NCBI GenBank assembly: GCA_025267735.1
Contig: CM046311.1
Coordinates: forward strand, 29,555,399-29,619,398
Source of the DNA: Mactra quadrangularis
Lineage: Eukaryota; Mollusca; Bivalvia; Venerida; Mactridae
Direction: 5' to 3'
Length of the DNA stretch: 64,000 bases
In this document: piece after piece, positions 36,601 through 48,153 of the stretch
Layout: the number at the start of each line of letters is the position of its first letter
Numbering within the stretch: position 1 is the first letter of the stretch
Made by a program: the position numbers and the translations under genes
Notes under the pieces: generated by a model
What the model was told of the DNA's origin: nothing
The model's database searches: none
Seen by the model: the letters and a program-made list of their open reading frames with translations, nothing else

Positions 36601-37821
36601 GTTGAATTTTATTAAGATACTAGTTTGTACTGATCGTGGAATATTACAATTTTTATAGGAATCTGCTTCCTGTCGGCAATCAAATACGTTTTTCATACAT
36701 TATGTTTAAACTAAGTTCTACACCAAGTTTGATGGTTTGTTTGCTGAAGACTGTGGTTTTGTTTACTATCACAATATAGAATAGAACATGCAATAAAATC
36801 CATGCATTCAATCAAGTTTATCCATTTGAAAGTTTCGATTCCTCGCCTGCACTTGTCATATCCCGCTTAAGTTCGATTAAATACCATTTTTTTTTCTTGC
36901 ATAAGAAGTTGTCTGTCACATAGCGTATGTTAGAAAGTAAAACATTAACAAGAATCATTACTTTCTCATTCATTATTGGCTATATACAAAATGGTTTAAT
37001 CACACATATTTAAGGGTAAACAAATAAGTAATAGGTAGTAGTAAGTAAAAACATGTCAATTGATTATGAACTATACATCAGATATTGTGTCTATATTATC
37101 TCTCTACATGTATTATTATTATGTTCTAACAGTACTAAATACTTATATTTAGAAAAATGATGGACATAATTTGAAAACGCTCGCATAGAACAGAAGTTTT
37201 TATAGGCAACTTAAACATTCAAAATTTATTGTAAATGTATTTCATTGAGTTTTCTTTCAAATGAAATATTGTGGCTATTTCCAAAAACATTCCATCTAAA
37301 AGCCATTTATGATAATTCATACGATATTTTCAGGAGAAATTATGCTAAAATTATATTTCCTATTATCTTTGTTTTATAAGTATCTAGTATTAAGTCATAA
37401 AGTGTAAAACGTAAAATCAAAACGTTGAACAGAAGTCCCAGGCATTGTATATATGACCACTTTTCCTTTCTATCGAGAAAACATTTTAAATGTTACACCA
37501 TAAACTGTATGTGCATTAAATATGAATATAGATACTGTATTTTTATAGTGCTGATCATTCAAAGCTAACGGCTTATCAATGTGAAAATTTCAAAATAATG
37601 AATAAATGGTAATTGTAAAAATATGTTCTACAATAAGGTCATCTTGAAGAGACCCCCTTATGGATTACAAGGAATCCTATGCAACATCCGTCTTGGATCT
37701 AGTGGTAGTATACAAGCACAAGTTTACGGAGAAAAAAATGTCTACAAGTTGAGTCATAATAAACTCTCGACTTATCAATGTGATACTTTTGTAAAGCTTA
37801 GATATGAAAAAAATACGGACC
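36601..37821. other. AT-rich stretch, nothing recognised
   Basis: The open frame at 37623-37862 runs into the SINE fragment of host repeat X and is not a gene. No other structure was seen. Confidence 0.35.
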
Positions 37822-37951
37822 TTCTCCCACCAACACTGATGCTAAATCATATAGGACAGTAGTCAGTCACTAAATTGCGCCTAGAAGTAATCCAGAGATT
37901 CAACCTTTTCAATACAATGAGTAGGTGGACTGATCGCCGTGATATAACATA

Positions 37952-39420
37952 CTAGGACGAAAAAGAAACGCCGGGTACAGAAAATATGCAACACATATTT
38001 TATTGCTTGGCCTAAAATAATGAAAATCGGTCAGATTTATGTGTTGTTCGCTGTCGAACGGTACACACGTTTAAAACTACACAATACCATACCTCTTCGC
38101 ACCATGAGAGGCACGTGCTCAAATGCAAGAATCCGAAGCAGGGTAAGGTCATTGAGTGTGCCCAAGGAAGTGTTCAGTCTATTTGATACTGTTCAAGTAT
38201 TCAGATCGATTTTTCAACGTTTACTTCAAATTGAGCAATTTGCATCAATGCCGCGATTGTCGGAAGTCAAGCGTAGACAAGCTATAGCAATGCTTGTGCA
38301 GGGTCAAGGCCAACAGCAGGTTGCTGCACATTTTGGTGTGCATATTCGAACTATTGAACGTCTTGTTCAACGTCTGCGAGTGACCTGGAGGGTCAACGAC
38401 CGACCGCGAAGTGGACGTCCGCGCGTCACGACGCCACGTCAGGATCGGTTTATGACACTTTCTCACTTACGTAATCGCCATCTCACAGCTAGCGAAACTG
38501 CAAATAACACTATAGGCAGTCATAATCGCCATATTCATCCCGATACGGTTCGAAACCGCTTACACGACTATGGCCTAAGAGCCCGACGTCTCTATGTCGG
38601 TCTGCCGTTAACTCCTGTGCGTCGCCAACGCCGTTTGGCTTGGGTACAAGCACACTCACCACGAAATTTTCCTATGAGGCAATGGAGACGGGTATTCTTC
38701 ACCGACGAATCCCGGTTCACTCTCTACCGTTCGGACGGCCGACGTCGTGTATACCGACGTTCGGAATGTGTTTGGGGCGGCATCTCGTATGGGTTTAAAT
38801 CACCATTGATCGTGATTGACGGTAATTTAAACGGCGTCAGGTATAGAGACGAAATCCTCCGCCCAGTTGCCGTCCCATGCGTGCAAGCACGGAACCTGAT
38901 ATTGCAGCAAGACAATGCCCGGCCCCATGTCGCCAGAGTTTGCCAGCAATTTCTTGCCAACAGTAACATACACCCACTCGATTGGCCAGCATTCAGTCCA
39001 GATTTGTCCCCAATTGAACATTTGTGGGACGAACTGGACAGGAGGGTAAGGAGACGTCCAAATGCCCCCCACTAATCATGTCCAGCTCACACATGCCTTG
39101 CGTGAAGAATGGAATAACATCCCCATGGCCATGATTAACACCCTGGTGAATTCCATGCATAGACGGATCAGGGCTGCCACAGCTGTGCATGGAGGACACA
39201 CATGATACTGATATGTCCGGCCGTGTTTCGCAAAACAAGAAGGGTCATCGTTAAAAGGGGGTATTTTTTCACATAATCAACATCGGAAATCGATTGAAAC
39301 TTCAACAGCTGGTTCCATACAGATGACATTTCATACAAAAATAAATATAATAATCCAATAATACAATTTATCCCTTAAAACAATCATTATAGGTTACCCG
39401 GCGTTTCTTTTTCGTCCTAG
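37952..39420 (+). mobile_element. Tc1/mariner-type transposon, 1469 bp
   Basis: The element is bounded by TA at 37950-37951 and 39421-39422. It has 26-bp perfect terminal inverted repeats beginning CTAGGACGAAAAAGAAACGC (37952-37977 and 39395-39420). It is inserted in the body of a SINE, whose two halves ('gatcgccgtgatataaca' and 'tatacaatgtgttgctat') resume on either side. It encodes the transposase at 38248. Confidence 0.93.
38248..39205 (+). pseudogene. Tc1-like DD34E transposase, C-terminal frameshift
   Basis: The best start is ATG 38248 ('MPRLSEVKRRQAIAMLVQGQ'). The longer frame back to 38020 adds an N-terminal tail not expected in the family. Order: N-terminal paired-like helix-turn-helix ('QQVAAHFGVHIRTIERLVQR'), a GRPR hook ('RPRSGRPRVTT'), a second HTH, then the DDE core with D in 'FFTDESRF', D in 'LQQDNARPH' and E in 'SPIEHLWDEL', with 34 residues between the last two. 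This enzyme cuts and pastes the element at TA. The frame ends early at 39075 because a C run near 39065-39070 carries one extra base. In the +1 frame the coding continues to TGA 39203-39205, about 44 codons. The loss removes only the tail after the catalytic residues, so the copy looks recent, but it is probably inactive or impaired. Confidence 0.9.
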
Positions 39421-40504
39421 TATATATACAATGTGTTGCTATGGCGTTATGGTCACAACAAATTGATCACATGTATTATGATGTCAATAAAAATCGGATA
39501 AAGCGAGCAAAAACATATTTTTTACCATATTTTGAAATTTTGAGAAGCGAGCAAAAAGCGAAGAATGAATGTGTGCCTTTGCGAAGACATTGATTTATCA
39601 AAAGTTAAAAAAGCAATAGAATGTATGGACTTATATAAGATACATGTATATCGATGTACAACGTATTATGAAATCAAGTAATAATAAGGTAGCTCTATGT
39701 AATATAAACCAAGTTAACAATTACTCCAGATGCAAATTAAATTGAATTTAAAGCAAGTAATGAATAGGGGTGAAGAGGTTTACACCCACATGAAATTAAA
39801 AGTAAAATATAACTTCATTTGTCTTTGGTATTACGTTTATTAATACTAGATGAGAAGAAAGCGCATAATTAAACTAATTATCGGAACCACACTTAAATTA
39901 TAATGGACCATCCCTGTTCACTTTTTGTGTATATTAATAATCTGGTAAATTATGCTTATGTCTGAACAATACCACTAAAATTATGCATTGACACATTTAA
40001 GAATTGTGAAAAATTATTAGATATTATTTTAGGTCTAAGACAGAGAGCAGTTCTCATATGTCATTGTAATTTCTAATGATGTATGTCAACAAGAAAACAT
40101 TACTTTGTTTTACCGTAATAAGAAAATTTTGCTGACCTATATTAATATCTACAACTCAAATTATTTTATTTTCGGTGAAATTCTACTTGGCCAAGCGCAA
40201 ATTATTTGCCTTCCGACATTTTTGATGCGGTACAAATTTCAAGGTTCTGGAGCAAACAATTTTTTCAGTATGGATTTAAGGTGCGGGAAATCCGACGAAG
40301 ATATGATCCATTTGTTGTAGCCTAAACAAAAAAAAAACCCAAATAACATCAATAATATAAAGTGCAGAGCGTACATTATTCAAAACGGTCACCCAGCCAA
40401 CCATCAGCCTTACAAGTTACAGTTCCTTGCATAACTTTAAATCCTGTCCATTGCTTTACGTTCCAATTGTTAACTCCAGCTGTGATAAACTATCGCTAAA
40501 GTTG

Positions 40505-40700
40505 TATTATATAAATACAAGCGTGTATTTGTTTTCAGTTTTTTTTTTCAACTTTACGTTTGATAGTTTACATATGTTTCTTATGGGCTATTTTCTTGGC
40601 CGCATTGACTCATTGACTTCTATTGAGTTGAAGGCGTTGTTCGTTCTTTTCAAAATTTTCAGGGCGCTAACTTAGACAGGATTTTTTGAAAAGGCCTTCC
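40505..40700 (-). repeat. Dispersed repeat R, copy 3
   Basis: It reads, reversed, the same blocks as copy 1: 'tgttcgttcttttcaaaatt', 'gggcgctaac' and 'ccttccaaaa' at its end. It abuts the start of segmental copy B at about 40705. Copy 4 sits in the same position relative to host repeat Y. Confidence 0.6.
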
Positions 40701-41183
40701 AAAAATATCAGTAAATGAAAGAGAGTGCATTTTTCCGTATTTAATATACATGCCGTTTCCTGTGACTCCATTACACAACTGATTTCATATATATTGATGA
40801 TACATATCTATTTGGAATGATATTAAATTGACAATTAACATTTTTGTAATACTGTTTTATTAATTTGGTGAAGTGGGTAATGATAACCCGTTATTTATTC
40901 TTTTCTCCTTTCACAAAAAAACATCATTAACTATTTGTATGATTTCACGGCATGTTTAACTTCCCAATTTGTGTTTTATTTGTTTTGATCTTTATTTTTC
41001 AACCATGATGGTTTTGTCAGTAGATGAAAAAACAAACACTACATGAATCATAATGTATACATGCATGTACTCTTAAGCATTAATGTTCCGTAACCAGTAT
41101 TAATACAGTAAGAAATGTTTAACATGTCGAAATAATAATATTTATACTTTTTCCACTTCATATCAAACAAATAGTCCTCGACA

Positions 41184-44105
41184 TTAATCAAAACGGTTTA
41201 TGTATTCGCGCAAACATCCAAGCGCTCTGTCATTCTGTTGACATCTGTATATTCCTCCATAGTCAACATCAAATCCAATATCAATAAATTCAATGTTACT
41301 TTTGAATCCTCTCAACTTCGTAGACGAGGGTATAGCTGGAAGATTAGTTTCTGCACCAGTATGCACAATAAGTACTACACATTTTGCGAGATCTGAAAAT
41401 TAAAGGTTTATGCAAGAATTAAGTGCGTTGGAGCATAAAACGCTCAAAAGATAAGAAATCAACGTATTTGTATCAATATTAGGGTAACAATGACATAAAT
41501 CCATTGATCCGAAGTCAACAGGGGTCATCAACATTCGAACGAAACACAAATACCATTGATCTAATTTTTATCAAGTTGTAGAATGGGCAATAACTGGTCA
41601 ACAGAGAGACAGAAGGACAAAATACAGGCGGACTAAAAGCGTCAAACCATTATATGACCAGAAACAAACTTGGGGTTGACAAAAAGTATCGACATAACTG
41701 TATACAGCGTATATGATAAGTAAGTACTCCCATCGCTGTCACTATAAGTAAGAAAGTTTCTAATGTATATGTTAACAAACAAATTTGAGCAAAAATGTGA
41801 TATTGAGTATTAACTAGGTTTTGATTTGAACTGACTCTTGTGGCCTATTTTCTAACAAGAATGATCAATAACCTATCTTTTCCAAACATTAATTGAGACA
41901 AATTTTGATAAAAGAGGAGTAAAAATTTGACCAATACAGTGTTTAATAATAAAACAACGAAGGAAACTCTACCCAGCCACAATCATTCATCGATATTAAT
42001 TTATTTACCTTTAAAGCCATTCCTAGAGGTACCATAAACAACAAAAAAGAAATTTTCAGTGATAAAATTTACTTACATGTCATATTTGCCAAAGCTAGCT
42101 CAATATCTGGTCCCAAACGTGTTGATTTCAGACAAACGACAATAAGTGGAATTTCGTTTTCTAATCTTTCTTCTGTGTTCTTTATTAAACAATCAAAGTC
42201 ATTCAACGTGTTCTTTAACGTTGTCGCAAATCTTGCCGAGCCATTGGTATGGATAGCATCTAAAATCTGAACTTCCTTTTTTAGTCTTGCTGCAAAAGTA
42301 TTTAAGACACCATTTAAATGCTATAGTATATAATACTAGCGTAATTAATTAAATATAAAGCAAACGGTCATTCTCAATACGAAGGTCATTAAAAAAATAA
42401 TACATAACTCCCTGCTAGTAAGTAAGAAAATGAACTTTAGTGTTTTGTCCATTGCCTAGAAGATGTCCAATGTGTCCAATGATTATGTAAAAAACAAATT
42501 CAAAAATCGGACGGTTGATAAAATCGTAACCGTCATTTTAGGCCCTTATTTTAAATTTTCGTTACTGTTCATCCCGGTGTTGTTTGCAATAAAATTGCAG
42601 AGAACAGGGCAACTGAAAGAGTTAGATTTGCTTGCATATGCATTGGTAAATAATTGAATTTGTACTTAAAAGGCTCTGTAAAACAGTATGTCAGACATTT
42701 TAAGTATCTAATGCAGAGTGCATGTCGCAAGACTTAATACTTTTTATAAAATTTCCGATACCGTATCATTTACAGCTAGTTTGGAAAGCAAAATATCAAA
42801 CAGAGTAATAAAAAACGCATAAAAGTTATCTTAGTTTCATTGATTATTTGATAAATTAACAAAAACCCTTGGTTTGAAGGATATATGAAAGTACATGAAA
42901 ACAAGTGCGAAAGGGGTCAATGAAAAGTAAATAAGCAAAATTTCCGTTACCAGTGCTGCTGAAAATACTAGCTATATTAAAACGGTATAATGACGATAAA
43001 TACATACATTGAGTATAACTGTTTATGGATGGTCGAATAATTCTTGTATGTAACTTTGTAGACTTCAAACCACGTAATTTCAATACGAATTTACGAATTT
43101 AAAATTTCCGTATCATTGTTACGTCCACAAATTATAGAAAACAATTGGCATGTCACTAATAATTACAGTCTTGATTTTACCCTTATCATTGAAAAGAGTG
43201 CCTTAAGTTTAGTGGGATGTAATGACTTTATTAAAAAGTCATTGTAGTCGTTTTTTTTATTTTTTGACAAAGACATGTATAACTGTTGAAAACCAAACCA
43301 TTGTATTTTGTACGGAAGATTATATTTGTGTGTACGCCTTTACTGTCTGCAGTGAGGGTACAGAATCGTATTTCAAAAGCAAATAAGTCTTTACACCTTA
43401 CTATTTTATGTGGTCACAACACTGGCAAGAAGATGGTTATGCATCCAAAAAATTAGCTTTACATCCCTGTTACATGCATAATAATGAAAGAATAATTTAA
43501 AACTGTTTTATTTGGAGTTGATTTTTCACATATTCACATTCCTAAATGGACCTTCGTATTGAGAATTGCCGAAATACTAAATGCGAAGATGTTGAAAATA
43601 TGAAGTTAGACGTATATATTTAGTTTTAAATAAAACGAATGAACAAAAATGTGAAAAATTACTAGAAATACAGAGCTATCCAAAAGTCCCAGAACAAAGC
43701 GTGTTTTATGATTAACCGATACACAGACACTCCTTACAGAAGTTTATTAGCCTATGACAAAAACTATGTCACATGAATAAGCTTAAATCATAGTTAGATA
43801 CTTGTGGTATGCATGACTAGATGATTTCGTTTTGTTGACACACTATTCAAGAAAGCTGAGTTGAAAATTATTTCTTAATGTTTTATGATGTTCATCTTAC
43901 CAAAATTAAAACCCGGAACCCAACACAGCAAACTTTGGCAAAAATTGCGAACTCCTCTACAAAAACGAATGAACCATCTGAATATGATGTAAAATATATT
44001 TCCGTCTGGTTGTTTTTTGTTCCTTTTAGGATCGTCTTCCGACAGTAATGGTGAGTACATTGTTTGTCTTTCTTCTTTATCCCAGCCTTGTTGCATGTCA
44101 TTGTA
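41184..44105 (-). CDS. Three-exon small protein, paralog B (205 aa), family not identified
   Basis: Minus strand. Exon 1 is 44105-43901 (ATG 44096-44094; acceptor 'tctatatattcag', donor GTAAGA). Exon 2 is 42289-42077 (acceptor 'cttttgcag', donor GTAAGT). Exon 3 is 41392-41184 (acceptor 'ttaattttcag', stop TAA). Exon 2 is 213 nt and all introns are phase 1, as in paralog A. The N-terminus is eight residues longer than in A ('QTMYSPLLSEDDPKRNK' region). Shared features are 'NIFYIIFRWFIRFCRGVRNF', 'EIPLIVVCLKSTRLGPDIEL', 'KCVVLIVH', 'LPAIPSS', 'NIEFIDIGF' and 'GGIYRCQQNDRALG'. Exon 2 is 53 of 71 residues identical to A. One base fewer in the 'gattaatgtcg' run gives a stop 14 codons earlier than in A. 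Intron 1 has gained a 1.2-kb element. Function unknown. Confidence 0.72.
42366..43570. mobile_element. 1.2-kb TIR element in intron 1 of paralog B
   Basis: Copy A (about 23655, 'aaagcaaatactaaacgc') is the empty site. In copy B the site is split around 1205 bp whose ends are 'ggtcattctcaatacgaagg' and, reversed, 'ggcaattctcaatacgaagg'. A short AAAC/AAAT target duplication is possible. The 64-codon ORF (42463-42657) inside has no recognised domain. This is a non-autonomous DNA transposon of undetermined superfamily. Confidence 0.72.
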
Positions 44106-44214
44106 CTGAATATATAGAAACGTATCAATATTAACAATAGTAAGTACACAAAGATTGTCTTTTGTTTAAAAAAAGAAACCAGGAAGTCGTTAAGCCTGTA
44201 TTAAATTAGGGTTT

Positions 44215-44345
44215 TCATAATAGCAGTCGTCAAACTTCGGAAGATATCGAGATATGTCGACAATTAAAAAGTGATTGGTTAGGTCGAGGCAATTAATGAG
44301 CCCCTGTTCGGACCCAATTTGATTAAGATACATTTTCTCACACGA
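44215..44345 (-). promoter_or_regulatory. Conserved block upstream of paralog B
   Basis: Counterpart of 24350-24500: 'gtgattggtta' (CCAAT on the gene strand), 'gagcccctgttcggaccc' and 'tcacacgattgtctc' are retained. As in A, the block lies 110-250 bp upstream of the ATG exon. Confidence 0.35.
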
Positions 44346-44637
44346 TTGTCTCCCGAGCTAATATTAATCAGCATGGCTAAAAGTACCACAACGCCAATAT
44401 GGTGCTTTAACAACAATGTGCACATTTTTCACTTAGAATCTCCAAGGGCGATGTCAATTTTATTTCAAAGTACAGCGTTAGAGACAAAACTGGATGTTTT
44501 GTCATTTACTAAAGTTTATTGTACTACATATATACAGTAAGGCGCTCGTAATGGATGAAATAAGATCTTTATCATGTGGGAAGACAATGCGCATGCGATT
44601 CGTACGTTATACCATAGCAAAAGTCACATAAGCATAT

Positions 44638-45436
44638 CCGGATTTCAAATCGCCTTTTGAATTACATACAGATGCCAGCTCAAAAGCCTTAGGTGCCGTT
44701 TTAAATCAACGACAGGATGGTGTATATAGAGTTATTGTTTTCGCCAGTGGAGCGTTAAACAAATCTGAACAAAACTATAGTGCTTTCAAGTTAGAGTTTC
44801 TTGCTCTGAAGTAGGCGATCACGGAAAAGTTTTCTGACTATTTAACTGGCATCCAATTTACTGTTCTGACTGATTACAATCCACTTAATCATATATTGAC
44901 TATGGCAAGGCTAGATGCCACTGGACAAAGATGGATTTCAACACTTGGACATCATTCATTTGGCACATTTTATCGAGCGGGACTCAATAACCAGAACGCG
45001 GACTGGATGAGTAGGTATCCCTATGATGTCAACAATCATCAAAACGATCAACTCGTAGAAATAATAGGTTCAACTATAAAATGTTGTCATGTTACCTCTT
45101 GTTCCATTTTGAATATAATCCCAGTTAATATTGATATTTTAGAATGTACTGAAGAACTTACAAACCAATGTCTCAAAAAGCCTTGTTTGAAATAAGAAAA
45201 GCTCAAAGAAGTGACAAGTTAATAGATAGATGGAGAACTGCAGTTATCGATAATAAAATACCAAGACATTGCACGGGTAAGAAAGACTTTATTATGAAAA
45301 GACAGTTCAGACATCTAAAAATAAAGCAGGGAATTCTCTTCAGTTCTTTGAAAGAGCAAGATGATGAAATCTTACAGCTTGTTATACCTAATAGTTACAA
45401 CAAAGTAATATTGGAAGGTTTGCACAATAATGTATT
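44638..45436 (+). pseudogene. Ty3/Gypsy retrotransposon fragment (RNase H to integrase N-terminus)
   Basis: The first frame shows an RNase H domain with 'LHTDASSKALGAVL' (first Asp), 'NKSEQNYSAFKLEFLALK' (Glu) and 'VLTDYNPLNHIL' (Asp), ending 'NADWMSRYPYD'. A stop at 44812-44814 replaces the expected codon after 'LALK', and a frameshift occurs near 45150-45190. The next frame reads a linker with 'DKLIDRWRTAVIDNK' and 'QLVIPNSYNKVILEGLHNNV', which is the start of the integrase zinc-binding region, then similarity stops. No RT, no LTRs and no rest of integrase are present. It is a dead internal fragment inserted in copy B; copy A lacks it. Confidence 0.88.
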
Positions 45437-46257
45437 ATTACAGACATACAAGAAAGAATTGTTAGAGCCCATTTTTAGTAAAGGTGTGGGGCGCTCATTA
45501 TTTTAAGCCTAACACAGATAAATAATTCAAAATTATAACATACTGAAGCTGCCGCATTGCACCACAATTAAACACACTTTGAACTTATAACTAATCGAAA
45601 TCAAATGTTTTATTAAATAATCCTTGCGTAAACATTGTAACCTGTATAAGTAATTTAATAACATGTAAACAAGTAAATGCGAGAAAATGGCAGGACAAAC
45701 GTTACAATTTTTATACAAAAAAGCCTTGGTAAAATGTGTTTGTATGGTTAGAACTTGTTTTGTTACAAAATACTGTGTTACGAGAATGTGTGTGCCAAAT
45801 AAATATAATTTTTTTGTGATAAAATATTTGTGTGCTGTAAAAAGTTATGTTTGTGGTTGAATATAAAATATGTGTACATGTGTGGAAAAAGTGTCAAATT
45901 TATAATTAGATTTAATAAACAATAAACAGGATGGGTAATCCTGCCAGTAAGTTTATTCTTTAGCAAGGGCTATATATAAGGTCGACAATACTGCAGACGG
46001 TTCTAAGAGTAATCGATCCAAATTCATATTCAACTTTTTTTTCTTATCATAATCCACAATGCAGCTGTGTTATTGTCGATACAATAAACTTTATGGTGGG
46101 CCATGTTTATTATATCACATATACTTGATCGCGCATATTTTTTTAAAACACATACATACTTTCTATCACTCATAAATATTTCTTATCACACACAATTACT
46201 TTGGTAACACAAGAACTTGTTTTGAAACACAATTTTTATACAACACAACCTTTTTTC

Positions 46258-46524
46258 TAGCTTGTTTAGGATAACTTGAGACAAACGACTCAGTCTGTTT
46301 ACATATTAGGGACTCAGGTATTACATAAAATAGGGAGGTCAGCTGATTTTGTGTAAAGAAAGTATTAAACATGTTTTAATGCGTGGACCGTGTGTTCTCG
46401 TACTAAATTTAATACATCAAAAACACACTGATAATAGTCGATAATTACGTGTACTAAACTTAAATCCACCTGTGTATAAAAATGGTATCGTTGTATTATG
46501 TCTCAAGTTATCCTAAACGAGCTA
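46258..46524. mobile_element. TA-flanked MITE 1 in copy B
   Basis: 263 bp between TA dinucleotides, with 24-bp ends 'gcttgtttaggataacttga' and, reversed, 'gctcgtttaggataacttga' (23 of 24 identical). No ORF. Tc1/mariner-type MITE by target site. Confidence 0.78.
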
Positions 46525-46879
46525 TAACGCAATGATTATTTTATCCATTTGTGTTATTTACCCAACTTAAACTTTTCGATATAGAATATAACTTTTCAGT
46601 ATAGAATATTACAACTCTTGTCATGTCATACGCTATAGAATGTATTCGATAGCCAGATTTTACGTAAACATGTGCATTAAGTAAAACATAATAAGGTATA
46701 GTCAAATGATATTGTATCAACAAATAATACCCTGAAATATTAGACAAAACATTTTTGAATATGAATAAGGAAACTGTTCTATCAATACCAAAACTGGTGT
46801 AAGGTAAGAAATATTGATCGTTTGATTTAATGTCAGAAAATTTGTATTTATTTGAACGAAAACAGACAATGTACAACAT

Positions 46880-47117
46880 TATGGTGGCATATTTCTGTCA
46901 TCTGATAACCACATAACTAACCAGTTAATTAACGGGTTTACTAGCTACGGTAACTATAGTTAACCTCCTTATTAATTAGTTAGCTAAGTGGTTAACTATT
47001 TACGGTAACTATATGACCTCTTAAGTTAATTAAGTATTTAACTAGTAACCGTAATTAACCGTAGTTAATAAGCTTGTTAGTTAAGTGGTTATCTGATGGC
47101 AGAAATATGCCACCATA
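46880..47117. mobile_element. TA-flanked MITE 2 in copy B
   Basis: 234 bp between TA dinucleotides, with ends 'tggtggcatatttctgtcat' and, reversed, 'tggtggcatatttctgccat'. The interior is rich in 'gttaact' and 'gttaatta' words that pair across the centre, so the whole element folds into a hairpin. Confidence 0.78.
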
Positions 47118-47282
47118 CGAAAGATCTACCAACTTTAATATTTATCAGTTTTTCAAGTAAACTAAAACAATTAGTTACATTATTGGTATTGTCAGCATGT
47201 AATTCATAGTAACAGAATAATGTGTCTGCAGTGTTAAAGTATATCAAGTTACTTCCATCTTTCTGTTTAACATCGGTTGTAA

Positions 47283-47937
47283 TACAGTATAACCTCTCCT
47301 AACGGCACTTCTAACGAGCGGCATATTAGAAATTCCGCGTCGATTTAGCACTAGGCTTTTCCTAAAGAACAACCCTCCAAGGAACTGTAAACACGGGTGT
47401 TAGAAGATACGTGACACAAGGTTTCTATGATTCCAAAGAAGAAAAAAAATAAAGAACGCTTTTTGGTAGGCTGATGTAATCAAATATGAGTCGTACACAG
47501 TCTCAGCTAGTTGACGATAGTAAATGAAAATTGAGTTGTTATTGTACTAATTATTATTAGCTTCGATGGAATTAATCGTGTTCTAAGTTATTTTGAGGTT
47601 TAAGAACCGATTCAGACTAGAATAATTCCCGAAAAGACAATAATAGTTCATGCTAAATAAAATTCGTCAGACAGGTTTAAAGGGCAATCTTTGACGGTAC
47701 CTGCAAAAACGCGAACGTGACCAAAAATAACCACCGCGCAACGCTTTTTATATTTTGTAATGATTTTTCATTTTCTATGGTTTTACGGAAACATTTTAAT
47801 TTTGTCGATCTGCGCACGTTAATAATTGTGTTTACATTACGTAATTGGGAAAAGTCTACCTCTGCAGAGCTACACCTCTGCAGAGCGACACTTATTTTAA
47901 AATCAGCCGGATGTCGCTCAGTAGAGGTTACACTGTA
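47283..47937. mobile_element. TA-flanked element 3 in copy B (pogo-like ends)
   Basis: 651 bp between TA dinucleotides. Ends are CAGTATAACCTCTCCTAA and, reversed, CAGTGTAACCTCTACTGA. CAGT-type ends with a TA duplication fit the pogo/Tigger branch. A short 'acctctgcagag' repeat lies near the right end (47869 and 47883). No transposase remains. Confidence 0.7.
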
Positions 47938-48153
47938 TTTGAATGTAAAACAAACAAATTCAATGCAGAAGACAAAAAACATCTACACAAACCAGGTGAA
48001 ATACACTCCATGCACGATTTGTATACATATTTACAAGCATACGGTGTGGAGCAGATACTGAATACTAGAATATTAACGTAATATAAAGTTCACTCCCTTA
48101 CGGAACAAGTCATGTTTAAAAATGTTTCATATAAATCAGCTGAAGTACAATAG

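Larger units (their letters stand above)
37822..40320 (+). repeat. Host repeat X (SINE plus about 900 bp), split by a Tc1 element
   Basis: The SINE body (37822-37949, resuming 39423 with 'tatatacaatgtgttgctat') is followed by 'cacaacaaattgatcacatg', 'gagaagcgagcaaaaagcga', 'caattactccagatgcaaat', 'gtctttggtattacgtttat' and 'cattgtaatttctaatgatg'. The same order recurs in host repeats Y (51080-57575) and Z (59240-61636), so this is one duplicated or dispersed unit. Each copy is interrupted by a different transposon. Confidence 0.7.

Noticed and set aside
38020..38247. Longer N-terminus for the Tc1 transposase
   Set aside because: The extra 76 residues precede the normal 'MPRLSEVKRR' start and helix-turn-helix; this family normally starts there.
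42463..42657. 64-codon ORF as an exon nested in intron 1 of paralog B
   Set aside because: It lies inside the 42366-43570 TIR insertion, has no recognised domain, and is missing from copy A.
44638..45436. Possibility of a complete Ty3/Gypsy element
   Set aside because: No LTRs, gag, protease or RT on the left and no integrase core on the right; stop and frameshift present. Annotated only as a dead fragment.
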